NCBI GenBank assembly: GCA_900555085.1
Contig: USJU01000009.1
Coordinates: 1-21,572 of the forward strand
From: an uncultured Clostridium sp.
GTDB lineage: Bacteria; Bacillota; Clostridia; TANB77; CAG-508
Reading direction: 5' to 3'
Length of the DNA stretch: 21,572 nucleotides
A model generated the notes under the pieces. That model was not told where the DNA came from and did no database searches. It was given only the letters and a program-made list of their open reading frames with translations. Both the position numbers and the translations under genes were made by a program. Shown in pieces: positions 1 to 8,842 of the stretch (positions are counted from its first letter, which is position 1; every line of letters begins with the position of its first letter).

Positions 1-29
1 ATAAATAATTTATAAAATAGGAGGTTATT

Positions 30-3000
30 ATGTACAAAAAAGTAGAATTAAAAGATGGTTTTGTTGGAATGGAACAAAATGTTGCAAAAGTATGGAAAGA
101 AAAAGACATAGTAAAGAAAAACTTTGCTATGAATGAAGGAAAAAGATACTTCACATTTTACGATGGACCACCAACAGCAAATGGAAAACCACACGTTGGT
201 CATATTGAAACAAGGGTTATGAAAGATATAATCCCAAGATACAAAGTAATGAAAGGTTACCATGTAGATAGAAAAGCAGGATGGGATACACATGGACTTC
301 CTGTTGAACTTGAAATAGAGAAAAAACTTGGAATTTCAGGAAAACAACAAATAGAAGAATACGGTGTAGAAAAATTCGTAAAAGAATGTAAAGAAAGTGT
401 ATTTACATATGTTCATATGTGGGAAGAAATGACAAACAAAGTTGGATATTGGGTAGATATGGAACACCCATATGTAACATACCACAATGATTATATAGAA
501 TCTGTTTGGTGGGCTTTAAAACAAATGTGGGAAAAAGGTTTACTATATGAAGGACATAAAGTAATGCCATATTGCCCAAGATGTGGGACAGCACTTTCAT
601 CACACGAAGTTGCACAAGGATATAAAGATGTAAAAGATTTAACTTGTATTGCAAAATTTAAAATTGTTGGAGAAGAAAATAAATATTTCCTAGCTTGGAC
701 AACAACACCATGGACACTTCCTTCAAACTTAGCATTATGTGTAAATAAATCTTATACATATGCAGAAGTAAAAGTAAATGTAGGAAATGAAGAAGAACCA
801 AAATACGAAAATTATATTCTAGCAAAAGACTTAATTGAAACTGTATTAAAAGATAAAGAATATGAATTAGTAAAAGAATTTAAAGGTGAAGAACTATTAG
901 GAGTTAAATACGAACAATTAATGCCATTTGCAAAAGTAGAAGGAAAAGCATTTGAAGTAATTCATGGAGATTACGTAACACTTACAGATGGTACAGGTAT
1001 AGTTCATATTGCACCAGCTTATGGTGAAGACGATAGCTTTGTTTCTAAACAAAACGGAATAGCCTTTGTAAACTTAGTAGATAAATCAGGAAAATTTGTA
1101 CCAGAAGTTACACCATGGGCAGGAAAATTTGTTAGAAATTGTAACGAAGGAATATGTGAATGGCTAAAAAATGAAAACAAACTATTCAGCACAGAAAAAC
1201 ATATGCACTCTTATCCACACTGTTGGAGATGTGATACACCACTTCTTTATTATCCAAAAGAAAGCTGGTTTGTTGCAATGAGCAAGCTAAGAGATGAATT
1301 AGTTGCAAATAACAATAAAGTAAACTGGTATCCAGATACAATAAGAACAGGAAGATTTGGAAAATTCTTAGAAAATGTTATAGATTGGGGAATTTCAAGA
1401 GATAGATATTGGGGAACTCCACTTCCAGTATGGACTTGTCCAGATGAAAACTGTGGACACAAAGAATGTATAGGAAGTATAGAAGAATTAAAAGAAAAAG
1501 CAATAGATTGTCCAGATGAAATAGAATTACACAAACCATATATAGATAATGTTCATTTAAAATGTCCAAAATGTGGAAAAGAAATGCAAAGAGCAAAAGA
1601 AGTTATAGACTGCTGGTTTGACTCTGGTTCAATGCCATTTGCACAATTACATTACCCATTTGAAAATAAAGAAGTGTTTGAAAATCATTTTCCAGCACAA
1701 TTTATATCAGAAGCAATAGACCAAACTAGAGGATGGTTCTATACATTAACAGCTATTGGAACAGCATTATTTGGAAAAACTCCATTTGAAAATTGTATAG
1801 TTTTAGGACATGTTTTAGATGGAAAAGGACAAAAAATGTCTAAATCTAAAGGTAATGGTGTAGATCCAATGTTATTATTAAATACAGTTGGAGCAGATGC
1901 AACAAGATGGCATTTCTACACAGTAAGTGCACCTTGGTTACCAACACGTTTATCATTAGAAAATGTACAAGAAACACAAAGAGGATTTTTAAGTACATTA
2001 TGGAATGTATATTCATTCTACGTTTTATATGCAGAAATAGATAAATTTAATCCATTAGAATATGCAAACTTTAAATTAACAAATGTAATGGATAAATGGA
2101 TAATTTCTAAATTAAATACATTAGTAAAAGAAGTAGATGAAAAATTAGATAAATACGATATAACAGCTGCAGCACTTACAATAGAAAACTTTACAGATGA
2201 ACTTTCAAATTGGTATGTTCGTAGAAATAGAGAAAGATATTGGGGAAGCGACTTAAGTGATGAAAAAATAGGAGCATATGTTACATTATACAAAGTATTA
2301 ACAACACTATGTAAAATTGCAGCACCATTTGTGCCATTTATAACAGAAGAAATATACCAAAACTTAGTTGTTGGATTAGACTCAAAAGCTCCAGAAAGTG
2401 TTCACTTATGCTTATGGCCTGAAGTAGATGAAAGTGTAATAGATAAAAAACTAGAAAATGAAATGGATTTAGCTTATAAAATAGTAAAATTAGGTAGAAG
2501 TGCAAGAAATAGTGCAAATATTAAAAACAGACAACCATTATCAGAAATGCTAATTTCTATAAATACTTTACCAGAATATTATTCAGAAATTGTTAAAGAA
2601 GAATTAAACGTTAAAAAAGTTGAACTTGGAGCAGAAATGTCTGAATATGTTGACTTTGAAATAAAACCAAATTTACCAGTGCTAGGAAAACAATATGGAA
2701 AATTAATACCAAAAATAAAACAAGCAATATCAGAAAAAAATCAAATGGATTTAGCAAATACAGTAAAAAATGGTGGAGTAGAATATATAGAAGTAGAAGA
2801 TACTCAAATAGAATTAAATGCAGATAATCTATTAATAACAATGCAAGGAAAAGAAGGATTTGCATTTAGCGGAGAAGGAGAAATAGGTGTAGTCTTAGAT
2901 ACACATATAACTCAAGAACTAAAAGAAGAAGGATATGTAAGAGAAATTTTATCTAAAGTTCAAAATATGAGAAAAGAAAAAGAATTTGAAGTATTAGATA

Positions 3001-3176
3001 GAATAACTTTATATGTAGCAGATAACAAAGAACTAGAAAGAATAATTAAAGAAAATGAAGAATCTATAAAGAAAGATACATTAGCTGTAGAAGTAAAATA
3101 CAATAAAGAAAATAAAGAATATCAAGAAATAAAAGTTAATGATGAAACTTTAAAAATAGATGTAGAAAAAATATAA
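30..3176 (+). CDS. ileS: Isoleucyl-tRNA synthetase, long (type 2-like) form
   Basis: Cytoplasmic class I synthetase that joins isoleucine to tRNA-Ile. The 1048-residue protein has the HIGH-class motif as HVGH (residues 55-58) after PPTANGKP, the editing-domain signature WTTTPWTLPSN (about 223-233) with GTGIVHIAPAYGEDD further on, the DCWFDSGSMPFAQ segment, and KMSKS at 602-606. Several CxxC pairs (CPRC, CWRC, CPKC) look like metal sites. The length exceeds the roughly 920-940 residues usual for type 1 bacterial IleRS and fits the type 2 group shared with eukaryotes and the plasmid mupirocin-resistance enzymes. An AGGAGG site lies 6 nt before the ATG. Only 29 bases precede the gene, so any promoter or T-box leader lies outside the window. 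queA follows after 21 nt. Confidence 0.97.
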   Translation: MYKKVELKDGFVGMEQNVAKVWKEKDIVKKNFAMNEGKRYFTFYDGPPTANGKPHVGHIETRVMKDIIPRYKVMKGYHVDRKAGWDTHGLPVELEIEKKLGISGKQQIEEYGVEKFVKECKESVFTYVHMWEEMTNKVGYWVDMEHPYVTYHNDYIESVWWALKQMWEKGLLYEGHKVMPYCPRCGTALSSHEVAQGYKDVKDLTCIAKFKIVGEENKYFLAWTTTPWTLPSNLALCVNKSYTYAEVKVNVGNEEEPKYENYILAKDLIETVLKDKEYELVKEFKGEELLGVKYEQLMPFAKVEGKAFEVIHGDYVTLTDGTGIVHIAPAYGEDDSFVSKQNGIAFVNLVDKSGKFVPEVTPWAGKFVRNCNEGICEWLKNENKLFSTEKHMHSYPHCWRCDTPLLYYPKESWFVAMSKLRDELVANNNKVNWYPDTIRTGRFGKFLENVIDWGISRDRYWGTPLPVWTCPDENCGHKECIGSIEELKEKAIDCPDEIELHKPYIDNVHLKCPKCGKEMQRAKEVIDCWFDSGSMPFAQLHYPFENKEVFENHFPAQFISEAIDQTRGWFYTLTAIGTALFGKTPFENCIVLGHVLDGKGQKMSKSKGNGVDPMLLLNTVGADATRWHFYTVSAPWLPTRLSLENVQETQRGFLSTLWNVYSFYVLYAEIDKFNPLEYANFKLTNVMDKWIISKLNTLVKEVDEKLDKYDITAAALTIENFTDELSNWYVRRNRERYWGSDLSDEKIGAYVTLYKVLTTLCKIAAPFVPFITEEIYQNLVVGLDSKAPESVHLCLWPEVDESVIDKKLENEMDLAYKIVKLGRSARNSANIKNRQPLSEMLISINTLPEYYSEIVKEELNVKKVELGAEMSEYVDFEIKPNLPVLGKQYGKLIPKIKQAISEKNQMDLANTVKNGGVEYIEVEDTQIELNADNLLITMQGKEGFAFSGEGEIGVVLDTHITQELKEEGYVREILSKVQNMRKEKEFEVLDRITLYVADNKELERIIKENEESIKKDTLAVEVKYNKENKEYQEIKVNDETLKIDVEKI

Positions 3177-3197
3177 TAATTATTACAGGAGTATAAA

Positions 3198-4220
3198 ATG
3201 AACGTTTCAGAATTTAATTATAATTTACCAGAAGAGTTAATAGCACAAACACCTTTAGAAAAAAGAGACGAATCTAGATTGATGGTTTTGAATAGAAAAG
3301 GAAAAACAATAGAACATAAAACTTTCAAAGATATAATAGACTATTTACAACCAGGAGATTGCCTAGTAAGAAATAATACAAAAGTATTACCAGCTAGAAT
3401 ATATGGAAATAAAGAAACAGGTGCAAAGGTAGAATTTTTATTATTAAATAATATAGAAGGCGATATATGGGAAACAATAGTAAGACCAGGAAATAAATTA
3501 CATGTAGGAACAAAGGTTGTATTTGGTAAGGGAAAATTAGTTGCTGAAATATTAGATATAATGCCAGGAGGAACAAGAAAAGTTAAATTCGAATACGAAG
3601 GTATATTTAATGAAATACTTGATGAAATTGGTTTAATGCCATTACCACCATATATACATGAAGAATTAAAAGAAAACGATAGATACCAAACAGTATATGC
3701 AAAATATAATGGTTCTGCTGCTGCACCAACAGCAGGACTACACTTCACTCCAGAACTATTAAAAAAGATTGAAGAAAAAGGTGTTAAAATTGCAAATGTT
3801 ACATTACATGTTGGAATAGGAACCTTTAGACCAGTAAAAGAAGAAAAAGTAGAAAATCACGAAATGCATTCAGAACATTATTATATAAAAAAAGAAGATG
3901 CAGAAATTATAAATGAAACAAAGAAAAATGGTGGTAGAATAATTGCAGTAGGAACAACATCTTGCAGAGTGATAGAAACAGTAGCAGATGAAAATGGAAT
4001 GGTTTGCGAAACAGAAGGCGATACAAAAATATTTATATATCCAGGTTATAAATTTAAATGTTTAGATGCATTAATAACAAATTTTCATTTACCACAATCA
4101 ACTTTATTAATGTTAGTTTCAAGCCTAGCAGGAAAAGAATATATAATGAAAGCTTACGAAGAAGCGGTAAAACAAAAGTATAGATTTTTCTCATTTGGAG
4201 ATGCAATGTTTATACAATAA
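3198..4220 (+). CDS. queA: S-adenosylmethionine:tRNA ribosyltransferase-isomerase
   Basis: QueA transfers and isomerises the ribosyl group of SAM onto preQ1-modified tRNA to make epoxyqueuosine at the wobble base of GUN anticodons. The 340-residue protein matches the family from end to end: N-terminal FNYNLPEELIAQTPLEKRDESRL, central YQTVYAK followed by GSAAAPTAGLHFTPELL, then HVGIGTFRPVKEE, the GTTSCRVIE segment, and C-terminal TNFHLPQSTLLMLVSSLAG with YRFFSFGDAMFI. The length is normal. The ATG has an AGGAG site 7 nt upstream and lies 21 nt after ileS, so the two are probably cotranscribed. No other queuosine gene is in the window. The family assignment is essentially certain. Confidence 0.97.
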   Translation: MNVSEFNYNLPEELIAQTPLEKRDESRLMVLNRKGKTIEHKTFKDIIDYLQPGDCLVRNNTKVLPARIYGNKETGAKVEFLLLNNIEGDIWETIVRPGNKLHVGTKVVFGKGKLVAEILDIMPGGTRKVKFEYEGIFNEILDEIGLMPLPPYIHEELKENDRYQTVYAKYNGSAAAPTAGLHFTPELLKKIEEKGVKIANVTLHVGIGTFRPVKEEKVENHEMHSEHYYIKKEDAEIINETKKNGGRIIAVGTTSCRVIETVADENGMVCETEGDTKIFIYPGYKFKCLDALITNFHLPQSTLLMLVSSLAGKEYIMKAYEEAVKQKYRFFSFGDAMFIQ

Positions 4221-4258
4221 AAAATAAAAAGTAAAGAAATAAAATGAATAAAAAGAAT

Positions 4259-4289
4259 GAGCCGGGTAGGATCTATGATCCATCGGCTC
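4259..4289 (+). other. Bipartite stem-loop in the queA-dxs gap
   Basis: GAGCCG (4259-4264) pairs with CGGCTC (4284-4289), and inside it GGATC (4269-4273) pairs with GATCC (4277-4281) around a 3-nt loop. A 4/2-nt internal loop separates the helices. The 3' side reads AAAATTCAT rather than a T run, so this is a poor intrinsic terminator. It is far more GC-rich than its surroundings. The rest of 4221-4425 is AT-rich with no gene I can support, apart from a possible TATAAT box at 4353-4358 before dxs. It could be an mRNA 3' end structure or a dispersed repeat. Confidence 0.6.
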
Positions 4290-4352
4290 AAAATTCATGT
4301 ATTAGTGCTATTTTTATAAAAATAACTTTAAAAATAAACAAATATATGGTAT

Positions 4353-4358
4353 TATAAT
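4353..4358 (+). promoter_or_regulatory. Possible -10 box of a dxs promoter
   Basis: TATAAT sits about 70 nt before the chosen dxs start. No good -35 hexamer lies 16-18 nt upstream; the nearest, TTTAAA at 4327-4332, is 20 nt away. It is therefore a weak candidate that could still serve dxs-ylmH independently of ileS-queA. Confidence 0.35.
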
Positions 4359-4425
4359 AAGGCAAAATATTCTTAAGAAGGCTAAAAAACTATGAAAATA
4401 GATGTTAAGAAAAAGAAGGAGCAAA

Positions 4426-6303
4426 ATGGAAAATCTAATAGACAATATAAACAATACAAAAGATTTAAAAAAATTAAGTTATAACAAAAAATATCAATTA
4501 AGTGATGAAATAAGAAAATACATAATAGAAGTTGTATCTGAAAATGGTGGTCATTTAGCTTCTAATTTAGGGGTAGTGGAACTTACAATAGCCCTGCACA
4601 GTGTTTTTGATTTGCTAGAAGACAAAATAGTTTGGGATGTAGGTCATCAAACTTATGTACACAAAATTTTAACAGGAAGAAAAGAAGAACTAAAAACTTT
4701 AAGGCAATTAAATGGTATAGCAGGTTTCCCAAAAGTTGAAGAAAACGAAGCAGATTGCTTTAATACAGGACATAGTAGCACATCTATTTCTGTTGCACTT
4801 GGAATGGCAAAAGCACGAGATATAAAAAATGAAAAATACTCATGTATTGCTGTAATAGGAGATGGAGCTTTAACAGGGGGAATGGCATTAGAAGCTTTAA
4901 ATGATGCAGGTAGTTCAAAAACAAATTTAATTGTTATATTAAATGATAATGAGATGAGTATTTCTAAAAACGTTGGTGGAATTGCTATGTTCTTAAATAG
5001 AGTAAGAACAAGAAAATTCTATACAAAATCCAATAATTATATAAAAAAAGTAGTTCAAAAAATACCCTATATAGGCAATAAAATAATACATATTGTAAGA
5101 AAAATTAAATATAGTTTAAAACAATTATTAATACCTAATATGATGTTTGAAGATATGGGATTTAGATATATTGGACCAGTAAATGGACACGATATAGAAA
5201 AAATGGAAAGTATATTAAAGATTGCTAAAAACTTAGAAGGCCCAATATTAATACATGTAGTAACTAAAAAAGGAAAAGGCTATAAACCGGCAGAAGAAAA
5301 TCCAGATAAATTTCATGCAACATCAAGTTTTAATATAAAAGATGGAACACCAAAAAAGGAAAAAACGAAAGATTATTCAAAAGCATTTGGAGACAAATTA
5401 ATTGAACTAGCAAAGAAAAACAAAAGAATAGTTGCAATTACTGCATCAATGAAAGATGGAACAGGACTTTCAAAATTCAGCAAAGAATTTCCAGAAAGAT
5501 TTTTTGATGCAGGAATTGCTGAACAACATGCATTAGGAATGGCAGCAGGAATGGCCAAAAATGGCTTAATACCAGTAGTTCCAATATATTCAACCTTCTA
5601 CCAAAGAGCATACGACCAGGTAATTCATGACATTTGTTTGCAAAAGTTACCTGTAATAATGTGCGCGGATAGAGCAGGAATAGTAGGAAATGATGGAGAA
5701 ACGCATCAAGGAATATACGATTTATCTTTCTTTAATATTGTTCCAAATTTAGAAATATTAGCACCAAAAGATTTTAAAGAATTAGAAAAAATGATGGAAT
5801 ATGCAGTTAAAGCAGAAAAACCAATTTTAATAAGATACCCTAGAGGCGGAGAAGCTAAAATTAAATTTGATGAATCAAAAGATATACAGCAAGGAAAAGC
5901 AGATATAATAAAAAACGGAGAAGATATATCTATAATAGCTATAGGAAAAATGGTAGCAAGAGCTATAGAAGTAGCAAATATTCTTGAACAAAAAGGAATT
6001 AATGCAGAAGTAATAAATGCAAGATTTCTAAAACCGTTGGATGAAGAAACAATAACCAACTCAATAAATAAAACAAAAGCTGTAATAACAATAGAAGACA
6101 ATATTATAGAAGGAGCATTAGGTACAAAAATAGAAGAATTAATAGTCGAAAAAGATATACAAGCTAAAGTTAAAAAATTTGGTTATCCAGATAAATTCAT
6201 AAAACACGGAACACCACAAGAATTAGAAAAAATATATGGCTTAGATGCTGAAAACATTGCAAATAACTGTGCTAAAATATTAGAAAAAAGTTTATATGTA
6301 TAG
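4426..6303 (+). CDS. dxs: 1-deoxy-D-xylulose-5-phosphate synthase
   Basis: Thiamine-diphosphate enzyme that condenses pyruvate and glyceraldehyde 3-phosphate in the first step of the MEP isoprenoid pathway, also feeding thiamine and pyridoxal synthesis. Counting from the chosen start, GGHLASNLGVVELTIALH is near the N terminus. The ThDP/Mg motif is GDGALTGG (145-152) with NDNEMS (173-178), and the conserved GIAEQHA glutamate is E366. The substrate-loop segment DRAGIVGNDGETHQG follows, then a transketolase C-terminal domain; 625 residues is normal. The frame is open from an ATG at 4402, which would add eight residues (MLRKRRSK). I prefer 4426 because AAGGAG at 4416-4421 lies just before it and MENLIDNINNTKDLKKLS matches the family N terminus. 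The SD spacing of 4 nt is short. ylmH follows after 7 nt. Confidence 0.95.
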   Translation: MENLIDNINNTKDLKKLSYNKKYQLSDEIRKYIIEVVSENGGHLASNLGVVELTIALHSVFDLLEDKIVWDVGHQTYVHKILTGRKEELKTLRQLNGIAGFPKVEENEADCFNTGHSSTSISVALGMAKARDIKNEKYSCIAVIGDGALTGGMALEALNDAGSSKTNLIVILNDNEMSISKNVGGIAMFLNRVRTRKFYTKSNNYIKKVVQKIPYIGNKIIHIVRKIKYSLKQLLIPNMMFEDMGFRYIGPVNGHDIEKMESILKIAKNLEGPILIHVVTKKGKGYKPAEENPDKFHATSSFNIKDGTPKKEKTKDYSKAFGDKLIELAKKNKRIVAITASMKDGTGLSKFSKEFPERFFDAGIAEQHALGMAAGMAKNGLIPVVPIYSTFYQRAYDQVIHDICLQKLPVIMCADRAGIVGNDGETHQGIYDLSFFNIVPNLEILAPKDFKELEKMMEYAVKAEKPILIRYPRGGEAKIKFDESKDIQQGKADIIKNGEDISIIAIGKMVARAIEVANILEQKGINAEVINARFLKPLDEETITNSINKTKAVITIEDNIIEGALGTKIEELIVEKDIQAKVKKFGYPDKFIKHGTPQELEKIYGLDAENIANNCAKILEKSLYV

Positions 6304-6310
6304 GTGATAA

Positions 6311-7117
6311 ATGAATAAGCAAGAATTATTAAAAAAATATAATGAAGAAGAAAAATTGTTAATTTCTAAAGTGTTAGATAAAATAAAGTTTGTAAAAGGA
6401 AAAAATAGAGTAGAAATAACTGACTTTTTGAATATGTATGAACAAAAAATAGTAAAAGAAATATTAAATAAAATACAAGAAGAAAACTATATTCTATATG
6501 GTGGATTTGAGGCTGCAGAAAGAAAATTAATATTATTTTATCCTGAAAAACTAGAAAACATATTTCAAGAAAAAATTCCGAATTGTAATCAATACATAAA
6601 CACTGTAAGAATTGAATTGCCAAATGAAATGCATGGAAAGTATGTACACAAAAACTATTTAAGTGGTTTAATGAAACTTGGAGTAAAAAGAGAAAAAATT
6701 GGAGATATAATTGTAGCAGATGATGGAGCAGACATTTTAGTAAAACCAGATGTACTAAAATTCTTACTACAAAACTTACCAGAACTAAAAAGATTTTCAA
6801 AAAGCGAAATAAAACAAATTGAAATAGAAAACTTAAGGAAACCAAATATACAAAAAGAAGAAATAACAATAATAGTACCATCATTAAGATTAGATAGTAT
6901 AGTAGCAGAACTTGCAAATATATCAAGAAACAAAGCCACCACATTTATAACATCTGAAAGAGTTCTGGTAAATTATATGGTAGAAACCAAAACTTCAAAA
7001 GAAATAAAAATAGAAGACACAATAACTATAAGAGGAAAAGGAAGATATGTAGTAAAAAAGCAAATAGGAACATCAAAGAAAGGAAAGCAAATAATTAAAA
7101 TAGAAAAATTTAAGTAA
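6311..7117 (+). CDS. ylmH: YlmH-family S4-domain RNA-binding protein
   Basis: The 268-residue protein has a YlmH-type N-terminal and central region, including HKNYLSGLMKLGVKREKIGD and then DDGADILV. A C-terminal S4 RNA-binding domain spans about residues 190-250 (SLRLDSIVAELANISRNKA, then ERVLVNY and DTITIRGKGRYVV) and ends in a basic tail. In Bacillus subtilis, YlmH binds ribosomes and has been linked to ribosome-associated quality control; the gene usually lies in the ylm/divIVA division cluster. Here it is 7 nt downstream of dxs and almost certainly cotranscribed with it. TlyA, a common dxs neighbour with an S4 domain, was considered, but its S4 domain is N-terminal and followed by an FtsJ methyltransferase, which is absent. 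The visible SD (GGTG) is weak, which fits translational coupling. Confidence 0.88.
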   Translation: MNKQELLKKYNEEEKLLISKVLDKIKFVKGKNRVEITDFLNMYEQKIVKEILNKIQEENYILYGGFEAAERKLILFYPEKLENIFQEKIPNCNQYINTVRIELPNEMHGKYVHKNYLSGLMKLGVKREKIGDIIVADDGADILVKPDVLKFLLQNLPELKRFSKSEIKQIEIENLRKPNIQKEEITIIVPSLRLDSIVAELANISRNKATTFITSERVLVNYMVETKTSKEIKIEDTITIRGKGRYVVKKQIGTSKKGKQIIKIEKFK

Positions 7118-7242
7118 TATCAAACAATGTAGTAATATGACAAATTATGTCAAAAATAAAATATAATAAAAAAACAAAAAAATATACTACAAATAAAATT
7201 TTTATAGTATAATACATAAGAAATAAAAATTAGGAGGAAATT
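7118..7242 (+). promoter_or_regulatory. Promoter region of the S41 protease gene
   Basis: A TATAAT box (7208-7213) lies about 30 nt before the next start, with no convincing -35 hexamer. Farther upstream there is a short inverted repeat, TGACA (7138-7142) and TGTCA (7148-7152), and a second TATAAT at 7162-7167. The palindrome could be an operator, but it is short and the DNA is very AT-rich. No clear terminator follows ylmH. Confidence 0.35.
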
Positions 7243-8454
7243 ATGGAAGAAAACAAAAAACAAAAGATTTATAAAATTATAATGCTTATATTTGTTACAG
7301 CACTAGTAACAGCATTAATAACATCAGTTATAGTGTACAATTATGCTATAAGTGGAAGCTTAGTAAAATACATAAATAGCAGTTCAGAAACAAGTGATAT
7401 AGAAAAATCTATAAATAAAATAAAGAAAATAATAGATGAACATTATTTAGGAGATGTTGATGAAAGCAAACTAAAAGATGGAGCATTAAAAGGTTATGTA
7501 GAAGCTGTTGGAGATGAATACACAGAATATTATACTAAAGAAGAAATGGATAGCTTTGAGGAAGATACATTAGGAAACTTCACAGGAATTGGAATTTATA
7601 TGGTAAAAGATACAGAAAATAATGTAATAAAAGTATTAACACCAATAGATGGAACACCAGCTTATAATGCAGGAATACAACCAGGAGATATAATTTCTAA
7701 AGTAGATGGAGTTGAATACACAGGAGAGCAAATGACAGAAGCAGCTAACAAAATAAAAGGTGAAGTTGGAACCACTGTTAAATTAGGAATTATAAGAGGA
7801 ACAGAAAGTTTAGAATTAGAAATTAAAAGAGAAAATATAAAAATAAATCATGTAGAAAGCAAAACACTAGATAATAACATTGGATACTTAAAACTTTCAA
7901 CTTTTGATGAAGGTTGTGCAGATGAATTCAAACAAAAATATGATGAATTAAATGCAAATAAAAATATAAAAGCTTTGGTAGTAGATTTACGTAATAACGG
8001 TGGAGGATTAGTTGAAGAAGCTCTTAATATTGCAGATTATTTTACAGATAAAGATTCTAAACTACTAATAACAGTAGATAAAAAAGAAAAAGAAGAAATA
8101 AGAAAAGCAAAACAAAGCAAATATATAAATGTACCAGTAGTAGTTTTAATAAATGAAAATACAGCAAGTGCTTCAGAAATATTAGCAGGAGCATTACGAG
8201 ATAATGGAATAGCAAAAATTGTTGGGACGAAATCTTATGGAAAAGGTGTAATACAAGAAGTATTAACATTGCAAGATGGAACAGGAATAAAAATTACAAC
8301 AAATGAATACTTTACACCAAACAAAACTAAAATAAATAAAGTGGGAATAGAACCAGATGAAACTGTAAACTTACCAGAAACAGTAAAAAATGTTCTAACA
8401 GTTGAAGAAAAAGATGATACACAATTACAAAAAGCGGAAGAAATTTTAAAATAA
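7243..8454 (+). CDS. Membrane-anchored S41 carboxyl-terminal processing protease
   Basis: The 403-residue protein has a short cytoplasmic N terminus, one hydrophobic segment (about residues 10-32), a PDZ domain (about 95-180, with GIGIYMV and the LTPIDGTPAYNAGIQPGDII stretch), and an S41 protease domain (about 200-375). In the catalytic region, NENTASASEILAGAL is followed by GTKSYGKGVIQ. By the 25-residue Ser-Lys spacing known in E. coli Prc, the dyad is S309 and K334. The likely role is extracytoplasmic cleavage of protein C termini, as for CtpA/CtpB. The SD is GGAGG. The next gene, rpmF, has its own promoter, so this is probably a single-gene unit. The family is clear, but the substrate and a ctpA-versus-ctpB name are not, so I give no symbol. 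Confidence 0.93.
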   Translation: MEENKKQKIYKIIMLIFVTALVTALITSVIVYNYAISGSLVKYINSSSETSDIEKSINKIKKIIDEHYLGDVDESKLKDGALKGYVEAVGDEYTEYYTKEEMDSFEEDTLGNFTGIGIYMVKDTENNVIKVLTPIDGTPAYNAGIQPGDIISKVDGVEYTGEQMTEAANKIKGEVGTTVKLGIIRGTESLELEIKRENIKINHVESKTLDNNIGYLKLSTFDEGCADEFKQKYDELNANKNIKALVVDLRNNGGGLVEEALNIADYFTDKDSKLLITVDKKEKEEIRKAKQSKYINVPVVVLINENTASASEILAGALRDNGIAKIVGTKSYGKGVIQEVLTLQDGTGIKITTNEYFTPNKTKINKVGIEPDETVNLPETVKNVLTVEEKDDTQLQKAEEILK

Positions 8455-8477
8455 AAATAATTAGAAGTTAATAACTA

Positions 8478-8506
8478 TTGACAAAAAGGCAAAAAGCTAG
8501 TATACT
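8478..8506 (+). promoter_or_regulatory. Promoter of rpmF
   Basis: TTGACA (8478-8483), a 17-nt spacer and TATACT (8501-8506) form a near-consensus sigma-A promoter. The predicted start leaves a leader of roughly 70 nt before rpmF, in which I see no known element. Confidence 0.8.
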
Positions 8507-8580
8507 CTTATAGTGACAATTAAAATAGATAAAATTAAAAATAGATATAAACACGTATCTTAGCAGAGGAGGGAATATAA

Positions 8581-8772
8581 ATGGCACAACCAAAAAGAAG
8601 ATGGTCAAAACAAAGAACACATACAAGAAGATCAACATGGAAAAAAGAAACACCAAACGTTTCAGAATGTCCACAATGCCACGAACCAATAATGGCACAT
8701 AGAGCATGTACAAAATGCGGATATTACAATGGTAGAAAAGCAGTAGCAGTTAAAGTTGCTGAAGAAAACTAA
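8581..8772 (+). CDS. rpmF: 50S ribosomal protein L32
   Basis: Small 63-residue zinc-binding protein of the large ribosomal subunit. The N terminus MAQPKRRWSKQRTHTRRS is characteristic. Four cysteines (C30, C33, C43, C46) in CPQC and CTKC form the zinc ribbon, so this is the C+ form of L32. The SD (GGAGGG) is strong. The gene has its own near-consensus promoter and a strong terminator. In many Bacillota a DUF177 (YceD-like) gene precedes rpmF, but here the S41 protease does. Confidence 0.97.
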   Translation: MAQPKRRWSKQRTHTRRSTWKKETPNVSECPQCHEPIMAHRACTKCGYYNGRKAVAVKVAEEN

Positions 8773-8787
8773 TTAAATAAAAAGAAA

Positions 8788-8819
8788 AACCTATTTAGAA
8801 TTATCTAAATAGGTTTTTT
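8788..8819. terminator. Bidirectional terminator between rpmF and the - strand orphan
   Basis: CCTATTTAGA (8790-8799) pairs perfectly with TCTAAATAGG (8804-8813) around a 4-nt loop. It is followed by a T6 run on the + strand, and an A-rich flank on the left gives a T run for - strand transcripts. It can end both rpmF and the convergent gene at 8843-9220. Confidence 0.9.
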
Positions 8820-8842
8820 GGTGTGCAAAGAGAAATAAGTTA

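Noticed and set aside
3341..3748. 135-codon open frame on the - strand within queA
   Set aside because: It lies entirely within queA, has no upstream signals and a low-complexity composition.
4392..4484. 30-codon lysine-rich open frame (MKIDVKKKKEQNG...) overlapping the dxs start
   Set aside because: It has a weak ribosome binding signal, overlaps dxs out of frame and has a composition expected by chance in A-rich DNA.
6366..6944. 192-codon open frame on the - strand
   Set aside because: It is antisense to ylmH, almost entirely Leu/Phe/Val/His/Tyr, and has no ribosome binding site. It is a by-product of A-rich codons in the real gene.
6311..7117. TlyA-type rRNA methyltransferase, suggested by its position after dxs
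   Set aside because: The S4 domain is at the C terminus and no FtsJ methyltransferase domain or SAM motif is present.
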